Assembly: GCF_018982965.1 (NCBI RefSeq)
Contig: NZ_JACBYP010000010.1
Span: forward strand, 1-64,000
DNA length: 64,000 nucleotides
Source of the DNA: Streptomyces mayonensis
Lineage (GTDB): Bacteria; Actinomycetota; Actinomycetes; Streptomycetales; Streptomycetaceae
Reading direction: 5' to 3'
In this document: positions 54,425 to 62,623 of the stretch, in pieces
How positions within the stretch are numbered: the first letter of the stretch is position 1
How the letters are laid out: each line of letters opens with the position of its first letter
Notes under the pieces: generated by a model
Told to the model about the DNA's origin: nothing
Databases searched by the model: none
Seen by the model: the letters and a program-made list of their open reading frames with translations, nothing else
Position numbers and translations under genes: made by a program

Positions 54425-55257
54425 GCGCAACGCCTGCCGTTCCTACGGTGGTCAAACTCGGCGGCAGCTGCCTGGATGGTCTCGGCGGCACCTGGTGGGA
54501 CGACCTGGCCCGGCACGGCCGGGAGCGGCCGCTGGTCCTCGTGCACGGCTGGTCCAAGCCGCTGAAGAAGCTCGACCCGCGCCACAGCGCACCGTCCGCG
54601 ATCCTGCGTGACCGGTACGGAAACCAGAGCCGGTGGACCACACCCGAGGTCATCGACGACATCAAGACGGTCAGTGCCGTCCTGGCCGAGGACGTCCTCG
54701 CGCGGCTGGAGGGCCGCGGCATCACCGCCGAGCGGCTGCTCGGCAGCGACGGACTGGTCAGCGCGGGTGACGGCGAGCGCTGGTGGTGGCGGGAGAAGCA
54801 GCTCGTCGAGCTGGAGAACCTCGTCGGCCCGATCACCGGCGTCGATCCGGCCCCGCTCAAGAACCTCCAGCGGGGCCACGCCTACCTGGTCACTCCGCTC
54901 GCCCGGAACGCGGCCGGCCAGGAGGTCAACACCGACGCCGACCGGGCCGCCGCCGCGATCGCCGGCGCCACCGGCGCGTCCGACCTGGTCCTGGTCACCG
55001 ACGTCGGCCACCTGCTCATCGACGGCCGGCCGGTCCGCCGGATCAGCGCCGAGGACGCCGCCGCCTTCCGCGACAAGGGCGCGAAGGGCGGGATGCGCAA
55101 GAAGCTGCGCGCGGCCGGCGAGGCGCTGGAGCGCGGTGTGGACCGGGTCGTCATCGGCAGCGCCGCCGTCACGGAGCTGCTGGACGGCACCACCGGCACG
55201 GTCATCACCCGATCCCGGGGCCGGTTCCGGGACCGAGCGGAAGGCGGAGAGGCATGA
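54421..55257 (+). CDS. lysZ: LysZ-like carrier-bound amino-acid kinase
   Basis: The 278-residue protein is an amino-acid kinase of the acetylglutamate kinase/LysZ type, which phosphorylates the side-chain carboxylate of the amino acid tethered to LysW. VVKLGGSCLDGL is the phosphate-binding start; EVNTDADRAAAAIAGATGAS and LVLVTDVGHLLIDGRPV are characteristic of LysZ. The usual HGGG/HGGS loop reads VLVHGWSKPL. It is coupled by 4-bp overlaps to lysY before and the amidotransferase-like gene after. Confidence 0.9.
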   Translation: MSATPAVPTVVKLGGSCLDGLGGTWWDDLARHGRERPLVLVHGWSKPLKKLDPRHSAPSAILRDRYGNQSRWTTPEVIDDIKTVSAVLAEDVLARLEGRGITAERLLGSDGLVSAGDGERWWWREKQLVELENLVGPITGVDPAPLKNLQRGHAYLVTPLARNAAGQEVNTDADRAAAAIAGATGASDLVLVTDVGHLLIDGRPVRRISAEDAAAFRDKGAKGGMRKKLRAAGEALERGVDRVVIGSAAVTELLDGTTGTVITRSRGRFRDRAEGGEA

Positions 55258-55817
55258 CGCGGTCCCGTGTGCTGGTCGTCAACAACGGCACGCTCTCGCT
55301 GAAACAACTCCGTTCACGCTTCGAGGAGTTGGGGTCCGATACCGAGGCGGTCGACGCCTCTTCCGTGCCAGCCCGCGTGGACGGCCGCTACCAGGCCATC
55401 GTGCTGAGCGGCACCAAGGTACGCGCGTACGACAGCACGTTCTACAAACCCCTGATCGACCTGGTGACGACAGCGCACGTGCCGGTTTTCGGCATCTGCG
55501 GCGGCATGCAGATCCTCGCCGTCGCGGCCGGCGGAGAACTCGCCGAGGGCCCGCAGCGGGTCGGCGGTTACGAGGCACAGGTCGACACCGAGGAACCGCT
55601 CTTCACCTATGTGAAGCCCACGGTCACCGTCTTCCACCGGCACACGCTCTACCTCCAGGCTGCCCCTGCGGGCTACCGCTCGATCGGCCGCTCCCAGCAC
55701 GCGCCCGTGGAGTTCCTGCGCTCGGACGACGGCCGGATCCACGGCGCACAGGCCCACCTGGAGTTTCGCAAGGACGGCCTGGAGATCCTGCGCGGCTTCG
55801 CGCAGCTCTATCAGTGA
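55254..55817 (+). CDS. Class I glutamine amidotransferase-like protein
   Basis: The 187-residue protein is a stand-alone class I (triad) glutamine amidotransferase domain. The nucleophile is Cys82 in VFGICGGMQILAVAAGG and the His/Glu pair is His168/Glu170 in GAQAHLEF. All triad residues are present, so it should be active. In the same superfamily are gamma-glutamyl hydrolases that cut isopeptide bonds at a glutamate side chain. Because it is embedded in the lys-type set where LysK would be expected, it may release the product from the carrier or provide ammonia; both are inference. It overlaps lysZ by four bases. Confidence 0.85.
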   Translation: MTRSRVLVVNNGTLSLKQLRSRFEELGSDTEAVDASSVPARVDGRYQAIVLSGTKVRAYDSTFYKPLIDLVTTAHVPVFGICGGMQILAVAAGGELAEGPQRVGGYEAQVDTEEPLFTYVKPTVTVFHRHTLYLQAAPAGYRSIGRSQHAPVEFLRSDDGRIHGAQAHLEFRKDGLEILRGFAQLYQ

Positions 55818-55873
55818 CCGCGGCCGTCACCGGGCCCGCAACCGACCCCTCCGTACAGAACGAGGACCTCACC

Positions 55874-57013
55874 ATGAGCGCAGCAATACCGGAAGAACCG
55901 CAGGACCCCGCCCTCACCGTCCACCTCAACGGCAGCGGCGGCGCCATTGAGGGCTGGGTGGTCATCGACACGCTCGTCGACGGCCTGGCGATGGGCGGCA
56001 CCCGGATGACCACCGGTGTGAACGAGGAGGAGGTCGCGGGCCTGGCCAGGGACATGACCGAGAAGTTCACGCTGGCCGGCCTCCGCATCGGCGGTGCCAA
56101 GGCCGGGATCGCGGCCGACGCTACGAACTCCGTGGGCGCGGCACGCGAGGAGACCTTCCGCACCTTCGGCCGCACGGTGAAGCCGCTCCTGCACGGCGGC
56201 ATCCACCTGGGCATCGACATGGGCGTCACGCCTGCCGACCGGGCCGTCTTCTTCGAGGCGGCGAAGTACGACCCGCGCTACCGGCTCGGCGCTCCCGACA
56301 TGCCGATCGACTGGCGTACGTACTACGAGCCCCTGATCGACGCCACCGGCCACGGTGTCGGCGTCGCGGCGGTCACCGCTCTGGAGTCGAGCGGCCGCAC
56401 CGGGCCGGCCCGGGTCGTGGTGCAGGGGTTCGGCGCGGTGGGCCGCGCCGTGGCGCGGTTCCTGGAGGACCGCGGGCACATCGTCGTCGGTATCGCGGAC
56501 ATTCAGGGCACGATCAGCGCGGACCGGCTTCCGGTGGCCGAACTCGTGGCGGTCACCGACCAGTTCGGCGCGATCGACCGGACCCGGCTGCCGCAGGAGG
56601 TGAAGCTCTCCGCCGAACCGGACGCCTGGCTGGACGTGGACGCGGACATCCTGATCCTGGCCGCGCAGAAGTACGCGATCAACGCCGAGAACGCCCACCG
56701 CCTGCGGACCGGCCTGGTGGTGGAGGGCGCCAACCTCGCCTCCAGCGCTGCCGCCAAGGAGAAGGTGGCCGCCTCCGGGGCCGGTCTGGTGCCGGGTGTG
56801 ATCGCCAACATCGGCGGCGCCGCGTCCGCCGCGCTGGCCGTGACCCGGGTCGTCCCGTTCGGCCTGGAGGCACAGGCGCGTAAGGCCTGGGTCTTCGACT
56901 GGGTCGGCGACCGGGTCCGGCAGAACACCCGTGACCTGCTGGAGATCGCGGCCTCGCGCGCGGGCGACCCGCTGCCGGAACTGCTCGCGGTCCGCCGCAA
57001 GGAGCGCGGATGA
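55874..57013 (+). CDS. Glu/Leu/Phe/Val dehydrogenase family protein
   Basis: The 379-residue protein is an amino-acid dehydrogenase of the ELFV family, catalysing NAD(P)-linked oxidative deamination or the reverse reductive amination. The dimerisation domain has the catalytic Lys in LRIGGAKAGIAADATN and a DMGVTPADRAVFF Asp segment. The Rossmann site is VVVQGFGAVGRAVARFLED, and EGANLASSAAAKEK follows. It may make the starting amino acid from a 2-oxo acid or aminate the carrier-bound aldehyde's keto derivative. It stands 56 bp after the amidotransferase-like gene and overlaps the ligase gene by four bases. Confidence 0.9.
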   Translation: MSAAIPEEPQDPALTVHLNGSGGAIEGWVVIDTLVDGLAMGGTRMTTGVNEEEVAGLARDMTEKFTLAGLRIGGAKAGIAADATNSVGAAREETFRTFGRTVKPLLHGGIHLGIDMGVTPADRAVFFEAAKYDPRYRLGAPDMPIDWRTYYEPLIDATGHGVGVAAVTALESSGRTGPARVVVQGFGAVGRAVARFLEDRGHIVVGIADIQGTISADRLPVAELVAVTDQFGAIDRTRLPQEVKLSAEPDAWLDVDADILILAAQKYAINAENAHRLRTGLVVEGANLASSAAAKEKVAASGAGLVPGVIANIGGAASAALAVTRVVPFGLEAQARKAWVFDWVGDRVRQNTRDLLEIAASRAGDPLPELLAVRRKERG

Positions 57014-58725
57014 GCACGGCGGCGAAGGAGCGGCCCGCCCCGGTGCGGGCGGCTGTCACGAAGGAGCGCGCCGCCGAGTACCGCCGCCGTGGCTGGTGGC
57101 GGCCGGAGACCTTCCTCGACGATCTGCACCGCCAGGCGCGCGAGCGACCGCACCGGCTCGCCATCGCGGGCCGACGCGTGACGGAGTCCCGTACGGATAC
57201 GCTCACCTACGCCGAACTGGACTGTCTGACCGACCGGTTCGCGCTGTCCCTCCTCGAACTGGGTGTTGAGCGAGGCGACTTCGTCGCCGTACAGCTGCCC
57301 AACCGGTGGGAGATGGTGCCGCTGATCTTCGCCTCCATCCGGGTCGGTGCGGTCATCATCCCGATCTCGCCCATCTGCACCGAGATCGAGCTGCGCCACC
57401 GCCTCTCCCTCACTCAGGCCCAAGTGTGCATCACGCTCCCGGAGTGGTCGGGCACCCCGCTGGCGGAGATCGCCACCGGTCTGCTGGATGACCTTCCGTC
57501 GCTGAAACATGTGCTGGTGGTGGACGGGCCACTGCTGCCCGAGGGTGCGCGTCCGTTCCACGAGCATTTCGTGGCGGAGGCGCGGGAGGAGCGGGAAGGC
57601 GCCGCAGCCCGGCTGGACGGACTGGCGCTCGGCGCGGACGACCCGTTCGTGGTGCTGTTCACCTCCGGCACGACCGGCCTGTCCAAAGGCGTGCTGCACA
57701 GCCAGAACACGGTCCACTCGGCGGTACGCGGATATGTCGACGCCTTCGGAGCGAGTGAGGGCGGTGATCGGGAGTGGGTGGCCGCGGTCTCCACGCCGCT
57801 GGTGCACTACTCGGGCTTCGCGCAGGGCGTGCTGGCCGGCGTCCTGCTGGGCGGGACCGTCGCCTTTCAGGACGTACGCCGCAACGAGGCGCTGCTCGAC
57901 CTGGTCGAGCGGTACGGCGCGACCCTGCTCTACGGGCCTCCCGCCACGCTCGCCGATGTGGCCGCGTCGCAACGCGCCGAACGGCGGGACACCGGCACCC
58001 TGCGCCATGTCGTGATCGGCTCGGCGCCGGTGCTGAAGGAGCTGGCCGACGAGGTCCACGAGACCCTCGGCGCCCGCGCTCACTCGCTCTGGGGCATGTC
58101 GGAGAACGGGCCCGTGACCACCACCCGGCCCGAGGACCCGGACGGCTGGTCGGCGCGGAGCAACGGCCGCGTGATCGACGCCATGGAGACCCGGATCGAG
58201 GTGTCGGAGGCGTACGGGACGCCGTTGGCCGAGGGTTCTGTCGGCCGGCTCAAGGTGCGCGGCGCCTCGCTCGCGCTCGGGTACCACCAGCGGCCCGAGG
58301 CGTTCGCGGCCGAGCTGGACGAGGACGGCTGGTTCGATACCGGCGACCTGGCCCGGGACGACGGCCGGGGCGGCATCCGGATCATCGGCCGGGCGCGGGA
58401 CGCGATCCTGCGGGACGGACGCGTGGCGCCGATGACAGAGCTGGAGGCGGTGATCGGCAGCCATCCGAGAGCGGAGGAGGCCGCACTGGTGGGCCTGGAG
58501 CCCGCGGACGGAGTGCCGGGCGGTCTGATCGTCGCCGTGGTGGTCCCGCGCGGCGGCCGGGGACCGACGCTGGAGGAGGTCCGGGCCCGGGTCACGGCGG
58601 CGGGCCATGAGGCCCGCTTCCTGCCGGACCGCCTGGAGCTCGTGCCCGCTCTTCCGAAGACCCTCACCGGCAAGGTCCGGAAGGCGGAGCTACGGGAGCG
58701 GTACGCACCGGAGCCCTCCGCCTGA
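57010..58725 (+). CDS. AMP-forming acyl-CoA synthetase/ligase
   Basis: The 571-residue protein is a member of the ANL superfamily of adenylating enzymes: A3 LFTSGTTGLSKGVLHSQ, A5-like LWGMSENGPVTTT, A7 GWFDTGDLARDD, A8 IRIIGRARDAI, and the A10 Lys in PKTLTGKVRKAEL. There is no fused carrier or condensation domain, so it activates a free acid as adenylate or CoA ester. The overall pattern is that of cyclohexanecarboxyl-CoA ligase-type enzymes; the acid is unknown. It is translationally coupled to the dehydrogenase gene. Confidence 0.9.
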   Translation: MSTAAKERPAPVRAAVTKERAAEYRRRGWWRPETFLDDLHRQARERPHRLAIAGRRVTESRTDTLTYAELDCLTDRFALSLLELGVERGDFVAVQLPNRWEMVPLIFASIRVGAVIIPISPICTEIELRHRLSLTQAQVCITLPEWSGTPLAEIATGLLDDLPSLKHVLVVDGPLLPEGARPFHEHFVAEAREEREGAAARLDGLALGADDPFVVLFTSGTTGLSKGVLHSQNTVHSAVRGYVDAFGASEGGDREWVAAVSTPLVHYSGFAQGVLAGVLLGGTVAFQDVRRNEALLDLVERYGATLLYGPPATLADVAASQRAERRDTGTLRHVVIGSAPVLKELADEVHETLGARAHSLWGMSENGPVTTTRPEDPDGWSARSNGRVIDAMETRIEVSEAYGTPLAEGSVGRLKVRGASLALGYHQRPEAFAAELDEDGWFDTGDLARDDGRGGIRIIGRARDAILRDGRVAPMTELEAVIGSHPRAEEAALVGLEPADGVPGGLIVAVVVPRGGRGPTLEEVRARVTAAGHEARFLPDRLELVPALPKTLTGKVRKAELRERYAPEPSA

Positions 58726-58765
58726 CCCCGTACCCGCACGCCCATCGCGCACTGGAGCTGCTGTC

Positions 58766-60073
58766 ATGGCCCAACCCACACCGGTCTCGCCCGTCTCCAT
58801 GTCGGCGACCCTCGCCGCCGACGAGGCCCTGGCCCGCCGGCGCGCGGCCGGGGAGCGGGTCCTGTCGATGGCGAGCGGCGAGATCGGCCTGCCGGTGCTG
58901 CCCGCTCTCCGGGAACGGCTCGCGGCGGCGGCCGGCGAGAACGCGTACGGCTCCGTCGCCGGCGGCCCGGCCCTGCGGACCGCCGTCGCCGGGTACTGGG
59001 AGCGGCGCGGCCTGTCGGTCGACCCGGGCCTGGTCGTGGCAGGTCCGGGCAGCAAGGCGCTGCTCTTCGCGCTGCTCCTGGCGATCGGCGGAGACGTGAT
59101 CGTGCCGGTCCCCAGCTGGGTGAGTTACGCGGCTCAGGCCCGGCTGGTCGGCGCTACGCCCCTTCCCGTACCGATTCTGCCAGGCCAGGGAGGAGTGCCG
59201 GATCCGGAGCGGCTGCGCGAGGCGGTCGCAGACGCGCGGGCGGCCGGCCGACACCCGCGTGCGGTGGTCGTGACCGTGCCGGACAACCCGACCGGGACGG
59301 TCGCATCGGTCTCCACCGTAGGGGAGTTGGCGGAAGCGGCCCGCGAACTCGACCTGGTCGTCGTCTCCGACGAGATCTACTGCGACCTGGTCCACGACAG
59401 CTCCGGACCGGCCGTCTCCCCGGCTCTGCACGCCCCTGAGCGGACCGTCGTGACGACCGGGCTCACCAAGAATCTGGCGCTCGGCGGCTGGCGTACCGGC
59501 GTGGCGCGGCTGCCCGACGGCGAGCTGGGCCGCGCGCTGCACACCCGGCTGGTGGCGATCGCCAGCCAGATCTGGTCGAGCCCGCCGTCCCCCGTGCAGA
59601 CGGCAGCCGCGTACGCGTTCGGCGAGCCGCCGGAGGTCGTCGAGCGGATCGCGGCGAGCCGGCGGTTGCACGCCAAGGTGGTGCGCGCGGTCGCTGCCCG
59701 TTTCACCGCCGTCGGCGCGGAGCTGTCGCCCGTCGTTGCGACCTGCTACCTCTACCCGGACTTCGAACCGCTCCGGGACCACCTGGCGGCGGCGCACGGC
59801 GTGCACGACGGCGACGCTCTGGCCGCGCTGTTCTCCGAGCGGTACGGGGTCGGCGTCCTGCCCGCCACCGCGTTCGGCGAGCCCGCCCGCCCGCTGCGCA
59901 TCCGCGCGGCGACCAGCCACTTCTACGGCGAGAGCGACGAACAACGCACAGCGGCGCTGGAGTCGGCCGACCCACTCGCCCTGCCGTGGATACGGGAGGC
60001 CGTGGACCGGGTCGGCGAGGTCCTGGCCGACCTCGTGGCCGCAACGGTCGCCGCTCCCACCCCGCGCGCCTGA
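58766..60073 (+). CDS. PLP-dependent aminotransferase, class I/II
   Basis: The 435-residue protein is a fold-type I aminotransferase. The PLP-binding Lys is in TTGLTKNLALGGWRTGVARL, the Asp/Tyr pair in VVSDEIYCDLVH, and the phosphate-contacting and substrate Arg in PLRIRAATSHFYG. It resembles aspartate/tyrosine-type enzymes rather than the acetylornithine/LysJ class (fold type I, subgroup II), so it may not perform the classical LysW-semialdehyde amination. ATG 58766 comes 40 bp after the ligase stop. Confidence 0.88.
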   Translation: MAQPTPVSPVSMSATLAADEALARRRAAGERVLSMASGEIGLPVLPALRERLAAAAGENAYGSVAGGPALRTAVAGYWERRGLSVDPGLVVAGPGSKALLFALLLAIGGDVIVPVPSWVSYAAQARLVGATPLPVPILPGQGGVPDPERLREAVADARAAGRHPRAVVVTVPDNPTGTVASVSTVGELAEAARELDLVVVSDEIYCDLVHDSSGPAVSPALHAPERTVVTTGLTKNLALGGWRTGVARLPDGELGRALHTRLVAIASQIWSSPPSPVQTAAAYAFGEPPEVVERIAASRRLHAKVVRAVAARFTAVGAELSPVVATCYLYPDFEPLRDHLAAAHGVHDGDALAALFSERYGVGVLPATAFGEPARPLRIRAATSHFYGESDEQRTAALESADPLALPWIREAVDRVGEVLADLVAATVAAPTPRA

Positions 60074-60122
60074 TGTCACCCGACTCACCGATGTACCCAC
60101 ACACCTGCTGAAGGAGCCACCG

Positions 60123-61097
60123 ATGCCCCACTCCCATCTTCCCGTCCTCTTCGAGGTCCTCCACCACGGCGAACGCCATGTCGGCTTCGGCCGTCCCGAG
60201 GACGGTGCCGAGCTGACCCTGTACCGGGTGGAGGACGGCCGGGTCGCCGCCGCCTTCATCGCCACCGACGGCTCGGAGGAGGCGTTGCGTGCCGCGCTCA
60301 CCGAGGGCGCGGAGACGGTCACCGTGATGGCCGGTGGCCCTGGCCTGCGCCTGCTGCCGCCGCTGCTGCCGCAGGCCACCGGCAACGCGCTGCTGAGCGG
60401 TTTCATGGGCACGCACAGGAAGAAGTGGGGCGGCGAAACGGCACCGGACGACGGCGAGTTCACGCCGCCGAAGTGGTTCTTCAAGGGATTCGGCGACTGG
60501 GCGCGGATGCCCGGAGAGGACCTGAACGTGCCTGCGCGGCCCGTCGGCCTCATCGAGGAGCCCGAGGTCGCGCTCGTCTACGTGAACGACGCCGACGGCA
60601 CCCCGCACTACGCCGGCTACACCTTCGGCAACGACTTGTGCGACATCGGTCTGCACCGCCAGGACCCGGGCTACAACCCGTACTGCAAGCTGTGCGACAC
60701 GGCCCTCACTCCGTGGCTCTTCCTCGGCCCGCCGCCGCGCACGGTGTCCGGCCGGGTCACCATCGTCCGGGACGGCGCGACGGCCTGGGAGGGCCCGTTC
60801 GACTGCGGCGAAGACGCGCTCTACTACCGGATCCAGGACATGGCGGACCATCTGTTCACCTTCCCGGCGGTACGGCGGCCCGGGCTGGTCAACTACGTCC
60901 TGCTGGGCGCCGACGAGGCGAGCTTCCACGACGGGTTCCGGATCGCCGACGGCGACCGGATCGCCATCGACGTGAAGAGTCACGGGGTCGCATTCGAGAA
61001 CCGGGTGCGGTACGTCTCGCCGGTCCCGTCCACCACCCCGGCGGCCGCACCGGCACCGGAGGCTGCCGAAGTCTCCGCGCCTGTCGCGACGGCATGA
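60123..61097 (+). CDS. Fumarylacetoacetate hydrolase (FAH) family protein
   Basis: The 324-residue protein has the FAH fold pattern with an N-terminal domain and a core that contains GYTFGNDLCDIGLHRQDPGY, YCKLCDTALTPWLFLGPPP and DMADHLFTFPAVRRPGLVNY. The family hydrolyses or decarboxylates acyl-pyruvate-like and related compounds with a metal ion. The usual acidic metal ligands are not all obvious by eye, so activity is uncertain. GAAGGAGCC precedes ATG 60123. The last 25 residues are Ala/Pro-rich. Confidence 0.7.
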   Translation: MPHSHLPVLFEVLHHGERHVGFGRPEDGAELTLYRVEDGRVAAAFIATDGSEEALRAALTEGAETVTVMAGGPGLRLLPPLLPQATGNALLSGFMGTHRKKWGGETAPDDGEFTPPKWFFKGFGDWARMPGEDLNVPARPVGLIEEPEVALVYVNDADGTPHYAGYTFGNDLCDIGLHRQDPGYNPYCKLCDTALTPWLFLGPPPRTVSGRVTIVRDGATAWEGPFDCGEDALYYRIQDMADHLFTFPAVRRPGLVNYVLLGADEASFHDGFRIADGDRIAIDVKSHGVAFENRVRYVSPVPSTTPAAAPAPEAAEVSAPVATA

Positions 61098-61216
61098 ACA
61101 GCTCGTGAAGCAGGGCCGGTCGACCTGTGCAGACGGCACAGGTCGCAGGCACGCTCGGAGAGTCGGCAACCCAACCGGCCTCACCGCCACCGGACTTCGC
61201 AGGAGGAGACCGCGCC

Positions 61217-62623
61217 GTGCCCACCCCCGTCAAGAAACAGGTGCATCTCGCAGCGCAGCTGCCCGGCATCCACAATGTGACCGTCTGGTCGGACCCTCGC
61301 TCCGAGAGCCAGATATCCATCGACTCCTTCATCCGGCTCGCGCAGACCGTCGAACGCGGCAAGTTCGACTTCTTCTTCCTCGCCGAAGGGCTGCGGCTGC
61401 GCGAGCACAAGGGGCAGGTCTACGACCTGGACATCGCGGGCCGGCCGGAGAACCTGACGGTGCTCAGCGCCCTGGCCGCCGTCACCACGCACCTCGGCCT
61501 GGCCGCCACGGTGAACGCGACGTTCAACGAGCCGTACGAAGTGGCGCGCCGGTTCGCCACCTTGGACCGGCTCAGCGGCGGGCGGGCCGCCTGGAACGTG
61601 GTGACCAGCTACGACGCGTTCACCGGCGAGAACTTCCGCCGAGGCGGCTTCCTCCCGGAGGCCGACCGCTACACGCGGGCCGCTGAATTCCTCCTCACAG
61701 CACGGGAGTTGTGGGACAGCTGGTCGGCCGGCGATCTGAGGGCCGACGCGCGGTCGGGCGAGTTCGTCGCCGCCGACGCCGGCCGCTTCGCCCATCGGGG
61801 CCGGCACTTCGACATCTCCGGCCGGTTCACCACTCCGCCGGGACCGCAGGGCCATCCGGTGATCATCCAGTCCGGCGAGTCCGACGCGGGCCGGGAGTTC
61901 GCCGCGTCCGACGCCGAGGTCATCTTCAGCAAGCACAACCGGGTCGACGTGGCCCGGGAGTTCTACCGGGACGTGAAGCGGCGCCTGGCGACGTACGGCC
62001 GGAGCCCCGACGATCTGCTGATCCTTCCCACCGCCAACGCGGTCGTCGCGGACACCGACGAGGAGGCGGCGGCCTACGCGGAGGAGATCAGCCGCGAGCT
62101 GGTCAGCCCGCAGACCGCGATCGCCCACCTGGAGGCGGTCTGGGGACGCGACCTGTCCGCGTACGACCCGGACGGGCCACTGCCCGACATCGAACCCGAG
62201 GACGACGCCCACTTCCTGAAGGGCCACTCCGTCTTCCGCAAGGGCCGGGCGGAGACGGCCCGGCAGTGGCGCAAGCTCGCGGAGGAACGGAACCTCTCCA
62301 TCCGGGAGCTGGTTATCGAGGTCGGCGGCCGCCAGACCTTCGTCGGCAGCCCGCAGACGGTCGCGGACGCCATCGACGACTACGTGCAGAGCGACGGCGC
62401 CGACGGCTTCGTGCTCGTCCCGCACCTCACACCGGGCGGCCTGGACGACTTCGTGGACCGGGTGGTGCCGATCCTCCAGGAGAGAGGCGTCCACCGTGAC
62501 GACTACACCGGCACCACGCTCCGGGACCACCTGGGCCTGGCCACCGCCCCCCGCCCGACCACCTGGGGCGGCCCCGGCCGGCCCCTGCGCACCGGGTCCG
62601 ACGACAAGGAGACTTCCGCATGA
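61217..62623 (+). CDS. NtaA/SnaA/DszA-family FMNH2-dependent monooxygenase
   Basis: The 468-residue protein is a bacterial luciferase-like monooxygenase of the nitrilotriacetate/pristinamycin/desulfurisation group. Typical parts are FDFFFLAEGLRLREHKGQVY, RLSGGRAAWNVVTSYD, and HPVIIQSGESDAGREFAASD. These enzymes use reduced FMN supplied by a separate reductase, which is not in the window. GTG 61217 follows AGGAGGAG and starts the family N-terminus; the frame extends to 61127. It overlaps the next gene by four bases. Confidence 0.9.
   Translation: MPTPVKKQVHLAAQLPGIHNVTVWSDPRSESQISIDSFIRLAQTVERGKFDFFFLAEGLRLREHKGQVYDLDIAGRPENLTVLSALAAVTTHLGLAATVNATFNEPYEVARRFATLDRLSGGRAAWNVVTSYDAFTGENFRRGGFLPEADRYTRAAEFLLTARELWDSWSAGDLRADARSGEFVAADAGRFAHRGRHFDISGRFTTPPGPQGHPVIIQSGESDAGREFAASDAEVIFSKHNRVDVAREFYRDVKRRLATYGRSPDDLLILPTANAVVADTDEEAAAYAEEISRELVSPQTAIAHLEAVWGRDLSAYDPDGPLPDIEPEDDAHFLKGHSVFRKGRAETARQWRKLAEERNLSIRELVIEVGGRQTFVGSPQTVADAIDDYVQSDGADGFVLVPHLTPGGLDDFVDRVVPILQERGVHRDDYTGTTLRDHLGLATAPRPTTWGGPGRPLRTGSDDKETSA

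Noticed and set aside
51148..60073. Primary lysine or arginine biosynthesis through LysW
   Set aside because: Homoaconitase, homoisocitrate dehydrogenase, LysJ and LysK are missing, the carrier lacks the C-terminal Glu, and oxygenases and an acyl ligase are included, so a primary pathway is unlikely.
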